A model generated the notes under the pieces. It was not told the DNA's origin and searched no databases. It saw nothing but the letters and a program-made list of their open reading frames with translations. Positions 1 through 7,644 of a stretch of 64,000 nt of DNA are shown here, piece by piece (the stretch's first letter is position 1; every line of letters begins with the position of its first letter). The position numbers were made by a program, and so were the translations under genes. Origin of the DNA: Cyclobacteriaceae bacterium (lineage in GTDB: Bacteria; Bacteroidota; Bacteroidia; Cytophagales; Cyclobacteriaceae); contig JANQSI010000023.1 in the NCBI GenBank assembly GCA_028284125.1, positions 186,001 through 250,000 on the forward strand. The letters run 5' to 3'.

Positions 1-273
1 GTCCTTGAACTCTCTGGTTTCAACCTCAAATTCGATTGACGGCCGACATAACTCATGAATGGCTTTTGTAAGAACAAATTCTTCTTCTTCAGGATATTTT
101 AACCCAGCAATTCTTCGATCATCAGAAACACCGATAAACAAATGTCCGCCGGTAGTGTTTGCAAATGCTACTACTTCTCGAATGATCTTCTCAGGGTGAT
201 TTGCTTTTTTCTTGAATTCAACCGATTCATTTTCTCCTTCTGAAATCAACCACCGAATGTGCTTCAATTCCAT
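1..273 (-). CDS. AlbA_2 (Schlafen-like) domain protein, 3' part outside window
   Basis: The reverse strand encodes an open frame from an ATG at 273 that runs off the window edge, giving about 91 residues. The visible part carries the hallmarks of the AlbA_2 putative nucleic-acid-binding domain: an ESVEFKKK motif near residue 18, then EVVAFANTTGGHLFIGVSDD around residues 37-56. This family is often annotated as an ATP-binding or RecG-like transcriptional regulator. The stop of the ATPase gene transcribed towards it lies only 20 bases upstream, so it may be the last gene of the VWA-ATPase operon. Its full length and any C-terminal domain cannot be seen. The family call is good; the cellular role is unknown. 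Confidence 0.8.
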   Translation of the reverse strand, partial: MELKHIRWLISEGENESVEFKKKANHPEKIIREVVAFANTTGGHLFIGVSDDRRIAGLKYPEEEEFVLTKAIHELCRPSIEFEVETREFKD

Positions 274-293
274 CCTTACACAGTTTTATGTTC

Positions 294-1799
294 CTAATCC
301 TCCTCATCGAGTTCTGGCATGGAAAACATGCTGTTGAAAAGGTCTTTGAACTGCATGCCTTTTTCCACTTGATGCTTGCTAAGCAAGCTATATTCCGCCA
401 ATCCAAAGAGTGCAAATTCCATCAAGAAATATTTGAAATCTTCGTGAGGTGTTTTTTGATACTTATCAACCAGTTTTTCAAGCCCTGGTATGTTTTTTAA
501 TTCCTTTCTGTAGTCTTTCTCCGATGCATCAAAAATGAGATCAACCATGTTTCCTTTTTCAAACCACTCTTTGATTGGCTCGTAGGCATTTCCACGCTCT
601 CTCTTTCTCTCTTTTTCAGGATCCGGAAAATAGTTGACGAACTGGGAACGAAGGGCTTTTCCTACTAAGTTGTTTGCCACAATTCCAGCTCCCTCCTGCT
701 CACCTTCGTAGACCAATTCTACTTTTCCTGTTATTGATGGAATCATGCCTTGAAAATCGGTAATCCGGACACTGGTTTTGCTGTCTCCATTTTGCAAAAC
801 TCTGCGTTCTGCGGCACTGATCAAATTTTCATATCCGGAAATGGTCAATCGAGCCGAAACTCCGCTTTTCTCATCCACATATTCGCTGCTTCTAGCTTCA
901 ATCGCAATTTGCTCAATTAAGTCTTTAGCCAGATCAAATACCTGAACAGCAGCGGATTGTTCTTCTTTAATTGCTGCTTCTTGATGTGTAATTTTCTTAC
1001 CGGTTTCTATTGAATCTGGATAGTGTGTGATGATTTGGCTGTCTATTCTATCCTTCAACGGCGTGATAATGGAACCTCGATTCGTATAATCTTCCGGGTT
1101 GGCAGTAAATACAAATTGAATATCCAGTGGCATTCTAAGCTTAAATCCACGGATTTGAATATCGCCTTCTTGCAAAATGTTGAATAGCGCCACTTGAATT
1201 CTGGCTTGAAGATCCGGTAATTCGTTGATCACAAAAAGTCCACGATGTGATCTTGGCACTAACCCGAAATGAATAACTCGTTCATCAGAATACGGAAGTT
1301 TGAGAGAAGCAGCTTTGATAGGATCAACATCTCCAATCAAATCGGCAATTGTAACGTCTGGTGTTGCCAATTTTTCCGTATAGCGTTCGCTGCGATGCAT
1401 CCATGCAACCGGAGTATCGTCTCCTTTTTCCGAAATTAAATCTCTCGCGAATCTTGAAATAGGATTGAACGGGTCGTCGTTGAGTGGTGAATCTTCAATG
1501 ACTGGAATATACTCATCCAGCAATTCAATCATCATTCTCGCCATTCTGGTTTTGGCCTGTCCTCTTAATCCAAGAAAATTGATGTTGTGACGAGAAAGAA
1601 TTGCTCTTTCCACATCAGGAATGACAGTGTCTTCATAGCCCCAAATTCCCTCAAAAATGTTTTCTCCTGCTTTCTTCTTCTGAATCAGGTTTCTTCTCAG
1701 CTCCTCCTTTACAGGCTCTGACTGATATCCACTTTTGGATAAATCACCAAGAGTAGAAATTTTTAATAACTCCTCGCTTTTCAATGTATTGTATCCCAT
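294..1799 (-). CDS. MoxR/ChlI-like AAA+ ATPase
   Basis: A 501-residue AAA+ protein of the magnesium-chelatase-I/MoxR-like group common in Bacteroidota. The P-loop is GLRGQAKT at residues 77-84. The Walker B segment reads LFVINE at about 188-193, with Asn192 where an Asp is usual. It then continues ELPDL and RIQVALFNILQEGD, as in ChlI-type ATPases, with a sensor-1-like FTANPEDYTNRG segment. The start overlaps the stop of the VWA gene by one base (TAATG), so the two are translationally linked. MoxR-VWA pairs generally act as chaperones that remodel or metallate partner proteins; the target here is unknown. No real chelatase pathway genes are nearby, so a chlorophyll role is unlikely. Confidence 0.88.
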   Translation of the reverse strand: MGYNTLKSEELLKISTLGDLSKSGYQSEPVKEELRRNLIQKKKAGENIFEGIWGYEDTVIPDVERAILSRHNINFLGLRGQAKTRMARMMIELLDEYIPVIEDSPLNDDPFNPISRFARDLISEKGDDTPVAWMHRSERYTEKLATPDVTIADLIGDVDPIKAASLKLPYSDERVIHFGLVPRSHRGLFVINELPDLQARIQVALFNILQEGDIQIRGFKLRMPLDIQFVFTANPEDYTNRGSIITPLKDRIDSQIITHYPDSIETGKKITHQEAAIKEEQSAAVQVFDLAKDLIEQIAIEARSSEYVDEKSGVSARLTISGYENLISAAERRVLQNGDSKTSVRITDFQGMIPSITGKVELVYEGEQEGAGIVANNLVGKALRSQFVNYFPDPEKERKRERGNAYEPIKEWFEKGNMVDLIFDASEKDYRKELKNIPGLEKLVDKYQKTPHEDFKYFLMEFALFGLAEYSLLSKHQVEKGMQFKDLFNSMFSMPELDEED

Positions 1800-2896
1800 T
1801 AGAGATTTTTCCTTCTGTTTCTTTTGTAGTCTTCAAAAATCAGGTTGCCCAAACCTTGCAGACTGCTGTAGTAGGCATTCCCATTATTTACTTCGGTAAA
1901 CTCTCTTACAAATTCCTGTAAGTATGGGTCTGAAGCAATCATAAACGTGGTGATCGGAACGTTGATTCGTCTGCACTGGGCAGCCAAATTCAGTGTTCGA
2001 TTCAATATTTTGGGATCTAAGCCAAAACTATTCTTGTAATACTTAATTCCTTCTTTGAGACACGTTGGTTTCCCGTCAGTGATCATGAAGATCTGCTTGT
2101 TTTTATTTTTCCTTCTCCGCAAGAGGTCCATCGCCAATTCCAATCCAGCCACTGTGTTCGTGTGATAAGGACCCACATTCAGATATGGTAAATCTTTGAT
2201 CTCGATTTGCCAAGCATCATTCCCAAAGACCAAAATATCCAGCGTGTCTTTTGGATATTTTTTTGTGATCAATTCTGCGAGTGCCATAGCCACCTTCTTG
2301 GCCGGCGTGATTCGATCTTCGCCATATAAAATCATGGAATGGCTGATATCAATCATCAACACAGTAGACGTTTGAGCTTTGTATTCTTTTTCCCGTATTT
2401 CTAGATCATCCTCTGTGAGCATTAAATCATGTAATCCATGATTGATCTGTGCATTTCTTAAGCTCTCCGTCATTTCAATCTGCTCAAGTGAATCTCCAAA
2501 CTGGAATTCCCGATAGTCAGAAGTGATTTCATCTCCAGTGCCAGAAAAATTGGTTCTGTGATTTCCCTTTCCCGATTTTTTTAGCTTTCCAAAAATTTCT
2601 TCCAACGCACTTTTTCGAATCTGTTGTTCACTCTTGGCCGTGATCTTAAACTCTCCTCGTTCATTCTGATCGGTGACGTATCCTTTATTCTTCAGATCAT
2701 CGATGAAGTCACCAATTCCGTATTCAGGATTCGTCAGATTATGCTCTCTGTCAAGATTGGTCAGCCAGCTTAAAGCCTCATTGACATCTCCTGAAGTGAT
2801 AACCATCAATTGAAGAAAAATGTTGAGCAGATTATCAAATGCGCTTTTCTCCTTATCCTTCTCTGGTATGAACTCTGTAAACCGATATCCGATCAT
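1799..2896 (-). CDS. VWA domain protein paired with MoxR-like ATPase
   Basis: A 365-residue protein with no signal peptide or membrane segment, therefore cytosolic. The N-terminal 170 residues are helical and charged. A von Willebrand factor A domain follows, with the metal-ion-dependent adhesion motif DISHS at residues 183-187, a downstream conserved Thr in HTNTVAGLELA, and the ITDGKPT segment carrying the last MIDAS aspartate. It is the first gene of a pair with the AAA+ ATPase, which it overlaps by one base. In such pairs the VWA protein is the substrate adaptor for the ATPase. The region upstream is AT-rich and shared with the small ORF on the other strand. Confidence 0.88.
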   Translation of the reverse strand: MIGYRFTEFIPEKDKEKSAFDNLLNIFLQLMVITSGDVNEALSWLTNLDREHNLTNPEYGIGDFIDDLKNKGYVTDQNERGEFKITAKSEQQIRKSALEEIFGKLKKSGKGNHRTNFSGTGDEITSDYREFQFGDSLEQIEMTESLRNAQINHGLHDLMLTEDDLEIREKEYKAQTSTVLMIDISHSMILYGEDRITPAKKVAMALAELITKKYPKDTLDILVFGNDAWQIEIKDLPYLNVGPYHTNTVAGLELAMDLLRRRKNKNKQIFMITDGKPTCLKEGIKYYKNSFGLDPKILNRTLNLAAQCRRINVPITTFMIASDPYLQEFVREFTEVNNGNAYYSSLQGLGNLIFEDYKRNRRKNL

Positions 2897-2997
2897 AACG
2901 TTAACTTAACTAAAAACTCCCATGAAAGATTTCCTAAAACTTAAAAAGCTGGGAGATTTTTCGATTTTGATTTAATTTAACCTAGAATAATCACTCT

Positions 2998-3141
2998 ATG
3001 CCAGGCAGAAGGCCCATATTCGCTACACTAGTAACAGACCTGTATACCTTCACACGGGACAGCATGTTCAAGATTTTTCTTGAGCCAGCTTCTCACGAAG
3101 AGCGACGTGCTAAGGAGGAAAAAAAGAAGAAGAAAGACTAG
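2998..3141 (+). CDS. Small basic/charged protein, 47 residues (hypothetical)
   Basis: ATG at 2998 opens a 47-codon frame ending in TAG at 3139-3141, immediately abutting the stop of the convergent hydroxylase gene. The peptide begins MPGRRPIFATLVTDLYTF, has a second hydrophobic stretch (MFKIFLEP) and ends in a lysine/glutamate-rich tail. An in-frame TAG fifteen bases upstream of the ATG limits the start. It fills the otherwise empty gap between two operons, and the peptide has ordinary coding composition rather than low-complexity translation of AT-rich DNA until its tail. I know of no family. It could be a genuine small protein or a chance frame. Confidence 0.45.
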   Translation: MPGRRPIFATLVTDLYTFTRDSMFKIFLEPASHEERRAKEEKKKKKD

Positions 3142-3756
3142 CTACTTCTTAGGCATTGTGCCAAAAATCAGATCCCAAAACATCGAAGAAACTCCGAACG
3201 CTCTATGTTGATCCTTATAGTGATGGATTCCATGGTGCACCCACAAAGCTTTCCAAAAATTCTTAGGAGGTTGAAACGCATGAACCATGTAGTGAACCCA
3301 CAGGTAAGCAGCATAACCAATTAAGAATCCAGGAAGGAATGCAAAGACGTAGTTGCCCATTATCAACTTAAAGAATAGGAAAAACAAAGTAGACAAGGTC
3401 AAACTTAAAGGGATTGGCATAGCCAAGCGATCCTTATCTTTCGGATAGTCATGATGAACACCATGTACTATATATGCAAATTTTTCTCTTTTCTCCGTGT
3501 TAGGAGTTAAATGGAAAAGGAATCTGTGCATTAAGTATTCTACCAATGTAAATGCAAAAAGTCCACCCAAAAAAATCGGCACGGTATTCACCGCATTGAT
3601 GTGAGAATTCTTAATTCCATAAATAATTAACCCCGTACTAATTATGGCAAATAATACAAGTGGGACAGCAATATGCGTCCGTGTCAAACGCTCAATGAGT
3701 TTGTTCTTGAAGAGTGACTTAGTCCCTTTTGCGTGAGGTTTATTCTTTAATTCCAT
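3142..3756 (-). CDS. Fatty acid hydroxylase / sterol desaturase family membrane protein
   Basis: A 204-residue integral membrane di-iron enzyme. Hydrophobic segments lie near residues 31-50, 60-75, 115-130 and 135-150. The histidine clusters of the fatty-acid hydroxylase superfamily are all present in order: HRFLFH, HGVHH, VHYMVHA and HHGIHHYKD. Spacing and length resemble bacterial fatty acid 2-hydroxylases, suggesting hydroxylation of membrane lipid or sphingolipid acyl chains, which Bacteroidota are known to make; the substrate is inferred. It is transcribed in the same direction as bshA with a 43-base gap and may share its transcript. Confidence 0.85.
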   Translation of the reverse strand: MELKNKPHAKGTKSLFKNKLIERLTRTHIAVPLVLFAIISTGLIIYGIKNSHINAVNTVPIFLGGLFAFTLVEYLMHRFLFHLTPNTEKREKFAYIVHGVHHDYPKDKDRLAMPIPLSLTLSTLFFLFFKLIMGNYVFAFLPGFLIGYAAYLWVHYMVHAFQPPKNFWKALWVHHGIHHYKDQHRAFGVSSMFWDLIFGTMPKK

Positions 3757-3799
3757 CGCTTTTCCTTAGTGCAAAATTATGTCAAAATTCAATTTTTTT

Positions 3800-4945
3800 T
3801 CATAAAGATTGTGTGATTGATTCTTTATGTTTCTTTAAAACGGATTGATAATAATCAACATATTTCGGAAGGATGATTTCTATGTCAAATTCTTTGGCTC
3901 TGTTCAAGGCTCCTTCCTTGAATTTTTGAAGATTGTCGTTATCCAAAATGTGAATTGCTTTCTCCACCATCGCATCAACATCCCCCACTTCACACACAAA
4001 ACCAGAAACTCCATCTTTGTTGAGTTCAGGCAATCCTCCTGCATTGGTTGAAATAACCGGAACCTCACATGCCATAGCTTCAAGTGCCGCCAATCCAAAA
4101 CTTTCTTTCTCAGAGGTCATTAGAAATAGATCACTCACGGAAAGTACTTCCTCGACTGCTTCGAGTTTACCAAGAAATCGAATGTCTTCTGTACAAATGG
4201 ATTGCGCTTCTTCCTCTATTTTCTTTCGTTCCGGACCATCACCAATCAACAAAAGCTTTGAAGGCACGACTTTTCTTAGCTCACAAAATATTTTCAGTAC
4301 GTCATCTACTCGCTTTACTTTCCTGAAGTTGGATGTATGCACGATTAGCTTTTCGTCATTTGGACAAATGGCTTTTTTGAAATGATCTTTTGGATGTTTC
4401 TTGAATCGCTCTAAGTCAATGAAGTTTGGAATGACTTCTATATCTGTGGAAACATTAAAGTGTTCAATTGTGTCTCGTTTCAAATCTTCTGAAACGGCTG
4501 TCACTCCATCTGATCTATTAATGGAAAACGTAACAACTGGTTCATTCGCGGCATCCTTTCCTACAATGGTGATATCAGTTCCATGAAGTGTAGTTATAAA
4601 TGGAATTTCATAACCTTTTTCTTTCAAAATCTGCTGTGCCATGAATGCTGCCGAAGCATGAGGCACGGCATAGTGTACATGCAATAGATCCAGTTTTTCC
4701 TTAATCACCACATCGACCATTTTACTTGACAAAGCAAGTTCGTAAGGTGGATATTGGAACAGCGGATATGAGTTTACACTTACCTCATGAAAATGAAGAT
4801 TGGATTCAAAGAATTCAAGCCTAGTGGGCTGACGATAAGTGATAAAGTGAATATCGTGTCCTTTATTAGCTAAGGCTTTTCCAAGCTCTGTGGCCACAAC
4901 ACCACTCCCACCATACGTGGGGTAACAAACAATTCCTACCTTCAT
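3800..4945 (-). CDS. bshA: N-acetyl-alpha-D-glucosaminyl L-malate synthase BshA
   Basis: A 381-residue GT4 glycosyltransferase. It starts MKVGIVCYPTYGGSGVVATE, the signature N-terminus of BshA, and keeps LLHVHYAVPHA, the TTLHGTDIT loop, the SNFRKVKRVDD acceptor region and the ESFGLAALEAMACEVPVI nucleotide-sugar site. The enzyme joins UDP-GlcNAc to L-malate, the first step of bacillithiol synthesis, in the cytosol. Bacillithiol is the low-molecular-weight thiol of Bacillota and many Bacteroidota. The other bsh genes are not in the window. Length matches the family and the start codon is unambiguous. Confidence 0.95.
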   Translation of the reverse strand: MKVGIVCYPTYGGSGVVATELGKALANKGHDIHFITYRQPTRLEFFESNLHFHEVSVNSYPLFQYPPYELALSSKMVDVVIKEKLDLLHVHYAVPHASAAFMAQQILKEKGYEIPFITTLHGTDITIVGKDAANEPVVTFSINRSDGVTAVSEDLKRDTIEHFNVSTDIEVIPNFIDLERFKKHPKDHFKKAICPNDEKLIVHTSNFRKVKRVDDVLKIFCELRKVVPSKLLLIGDGPERKKIEEEAQSICTEDIRFLGKLEAVEEVLSVSDLFLMTSEKESFGLAALEAMACEVPVISTNAGGLPELNKDGVSGFVCEVGDVDAMVEKAIHILDNDNLQKFKEGALNRAKEFDIEIILPKYVDYYQSVLKKHKESITQSL

Positions 4946-5005
4946 TTAATTGAAACTCTTTGCAAGGTATAAACCCAATCTGATACGAATTGGTTTCGTT
5001 ACGAA

Positions 5006-7225
5006 TTATTCATTAATAATTGACGTATAGATTACATCGTGAATCTCTGAGCGTATATTCAAATCCATCAATTTCTCATTTTTTGAATCTGGGTAAATTC
5101 GATTGGAGAGAAATACATAAATCAGGTCTTCTTCAGGGTCTGACCAAACCATAGTTCCAGTAAAACCGGTATGCCCAAAACTGGAATTGCTTGCATAATC
5201 GGAGGCACTGTCTTTTCTCCAATCTTTCTTATCCCAACCTAACCCTCTTCGGTTATTTCGGAAATACCTGGAGTTGAACAAATTGATTGTTTCTTCCTTC
5301 AAATACTGTCTGCCGCTGTAGTATCCGCCATTCGAAAGCATGTACATCATTTTTGCCAAATCGCTGGCGTTGGAAAATAATCCGGCGTGTCCGGCAACAC
5401 CACCAAAAATATGCGCATTGCGATCGTGAACCTCACCCCAAACTTGATCGTCTCTGAATAGGTGGTCGTATTCAGTCGGAGCGATTTGTTCCAGCGAAAG
5501 CCCTTTTGTGCGTGGATTGAACCCTATATTGAGGCCCATCGGCTCATAAAAGTTTTCTTGTAAAAACTGATCGAACGGTTGTTGAGCTACTGCTTCAACC
5601 AACATATGTAAGATCATAAAGCCAAGATCGCTGTAGTTATATTTTTCAGGATGCTTGATTAGGTCTGATTTTGTGATCCAGCTCCTTAAAGAATCTCGCA
5701 TGCTTGGATGGTATTCAAAGTTGTAAGATCGAATGTCCTTTTCCTCGTCTTCTTTCGTCTTGTAATAGAATGAATTCAAGCGGTCTCCCTTCATTGTCCT
5801 TCTCCAGAAAGGGATGTAGGACCTTATTCCTCCATTATGAGCAAGCAATTGCTTGATGGTCACATGAGATTTATTCGAGTTTGAAAAGCCAGGCAAATGT
5901 TTGCCAATTGAATCATCCAACTGAATTTTTCCTTGATCTACTAGCAAGGCAATAGCCGGCAGTGTTGCTATCACTTTAGTGACAGAGGCAAGATCGTAAA
6001 AAGTCGAATTCTCAACTGCCTTCAAGCTGTCGTAGGTGAAATAACCATAAGATTTCTCATAGACAATTGATCCGTTTTTCATCACTGCTACCTGACAGCC
6101 TGGAGTCGCATACTTTTCAATTCCTGCTTTAGCAACATCCTTCACGTACTCTAGGCGATCATTTAGGCCTTCAAATTCCGCAGTTGAATACCCAACAAAT
6201 CCAGGTAAATCGATCGTTCGAGATTGTTCACTTTGACCAGAGATTTCCAACGCTCCGAATAGCATTTTTGCGATAATGATATCATCATCCTTATGTTGAC
6301 CTGGCACAAACAAAGAGGTGTTCACCAACTCTGAATCTGAAGAAATTGAATAGGCAATCAAAATTTCATTGCCAAGCAATTCTCCATCAAAACCTGCTCT
6401 TCTATCCACTATGATTGGAAGTTCTTCAGGCTGAAATCGATCGTAAACGGTTACATATTTCTTGAGCGTGTTTTTTAATTTATCATCACTTCCTTTATAA
6501 ACTATCGCTTTGGATCTAATTGGCAATTGTCCTTTATCATCAATTGCTACAGAAGCTTCTTCGAAAATTCTCTGGGCTAGCTGTTCGGTTAACAGATAAG
6601 TTGGTGCGAAACTTCTTTCAGTTTTAATGCCGTCATAAAATTTTTGATCAAAATTTCTTTGTACGGACCTACTCCATCTATTTAATCTTTTCGAGTTAAC
6701 TGTCTGGGTTGAAACCCACACCACGGGATGGTCCGTTTGAATCTCTTTTTTTGAGCGCGGAAGATCTTCTGAGACGTACGATTTCGGAAGAAAAAAGAAA
6801 GGCGAATGTTGAATGGCTACTTGGATTACTTCTTTTTCATAATGAGTGAGATTTACCGTATCTGGAAGTACTAATTGATTAAAACCAATGGTCCGACTGT
6901 AGTTTTCTAGAAAATCGAGGTACTCTTCAACTAGTGTTTGGTCTGATATGGCGGACAAATGACGAAGACTTGGAAGTGAAAGCTTTTGATCAGGACTTGG
7001 ATTCAGCTGATTATCCAATTGCATCGCCACACGGTAATTCTCGTCATTTACAAACTGTTGAACCCTTTGTTCCCAGTTCGAGAAATAGATGGTAGCACTT
7101 TTATCTTTATCTAGTTGCTTATAAAAAGTAGATCCATCGTACCAGATCACCGCGTCTGGTCCTTTTTCTCCTGCACTAGTGGTTGACAGTGAAATGAGCA
7201 AGATGATGGAACAAATACTCCTCAT
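5006..7225 (-). CDS. Exported serine hydrolase: degenerate GH3-like N-half plus class C beta-lactamase domain
   Basis: A 739-residue exported protein with an N-terminal signal peptide (about residues 1-18). The C-terminal half (about 365-735) is a beta-lactamase/penicillin-binding-protein-like serine hydrolase with catalytic SVTK, a YSDLG segment equivalent to the YxN motif, and HTGFTG in place of KTG. The N-terminal half resembles the GH3 TIM-barrel of the approximately 1000-residue GH3-beta-lactamase fusions of Bacteroidota. It retains only echoes of it (PSLRHLSAISDQTLVEEY, then TIGFNQLVLPDTVNL) and is much shorter, so it is probably not a glycosidase. A role in peptidoglycan or peptide turnover is inferred. 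It precedes bshA on the same strand with a 60-base gap. Confidence 0.8.
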   Translation of the reverse strand: MRSICSIILLISLSTTSAGEKGPDAVIWYDGSTFYKQLDKDKSATIYFSNWEQRVQQFVNDENYRVAMQLDNQLNPSPDQKLSLPSLRHLSAISDQTLVEEYLDFLENYSRTIGFNQLVLPDTVNLTHYEKEVIQVAIQHSPFFFLPKSYVSEDLPRSKKEIQTDHPVVWVSTQTVNSKRLNRWSRSVQRNFDQKFYDGIKTERSFAPTYLLTEQLAQRIFEEASVAIDDKGQLPIRSKAIVYKGSDDKLKNTLKKYVTVYDRFQPEELPIIVDRRAGFDGELLGNEILIAYSISSDSELVNTSLFVPGQHKDDDIIIAKMLFGALEISGQSEQSRTIDLPGFVGYSTAEFEGLNDRLEYVKDVAKAGIEKYATPGCQVAVMKNGSIVYEKSYGYFTYDSLKAVENSTFYDLASVTKVIATLPAIALLVDQGKIQLDDSIGKHLPGFSNSNKSHVTIKQLLAHNGGIRSYIPFWRRTMKGDRLNSFYYKTKEDEEKDIRSYNFEYHPSMRDSLRSWITKSDLIKHPEKYNYSDLGFMILHMLVEAVAQQPFDQFLQENFYEPMGLNIGFNPRTKGLSLEQIAPTEYDHLFRDDQVWGEVHDRNAHIFGGVAGHAGLFSNASDLAKMMYMLSNGGYYSGRQYLKEETINLFNSRYFRNNRRGLGWDKKDWRKDSASDYASNSSFGHTGFTGTMVWSDPEEDLIYVFLSNRIYPDSKNEKLMDLNIRSEIHDVIYTSIINE

Positions 7226-7299
7226 TAAATCTTAAATTTGAACAATTTTATTCTTAAGTCGTCTTCAATAACACAACATTTATCTAATAATTGTACCTA

Positions 7300-7644
7300 A
7301 TGCGGTTCCCTTCTCTCTTTCGTGTTCCAAAATATCAACAATTTGAGATCAAGCCAAGGTATTATGATCCTGTTAAAGAAGAAATCAAGGAACGTACGGA
7401 AAGAATAAAACAAGAATTGGAGGGGAAGGAAACAAGCGATTATAAGCCAGCCAATATTAGTTTCAGGCGAAAGACAAGGTCGGCTCCAATGACATCCATG
7501 CTGCAACTTCTCATAGCAGCCGTTTTGGGAATGTTGATTTTGGGCTGGTTGCAGTTTGGAAATGAGATTTTCTATTACATGCTATGGATAATCGTGCCAG
7601 GATATTTGTTGTTCAGACTTAAATCTCTAAGGAAGCGAAAATGA
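7300..7644 (+). CDS. Small membrane protein upstream of mutL
   Basis: A 114-residue protein if the ATG at 7300 is used; a TTG three codons earlier is possible but less likely. The N-terminus (MRFPSLFRVPKYQQFE, then PRYYDPVKEEI) is soluble and charged, followed by two adjacent hydrophobic segments at about residues 66-105 and a basic tail. It overlaps mutL by four bases (ATGA), so the genes are translationally coupled. I recognise this as a small protein repeatedly found in front of mutL in Cytophagales-like genomes, but no function is known to me. Confidence 0.8.
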   Translation: MRFPSLFRVPKYQQFEIKPRYYDPVKEEIKERTERIKQELEGKETSDYKPANISFRRKTRSAPMTSMLQLLIAAVLGMLILGWLQFGNEIFYYMLWIIVPGYLLFRLKSLRKRK

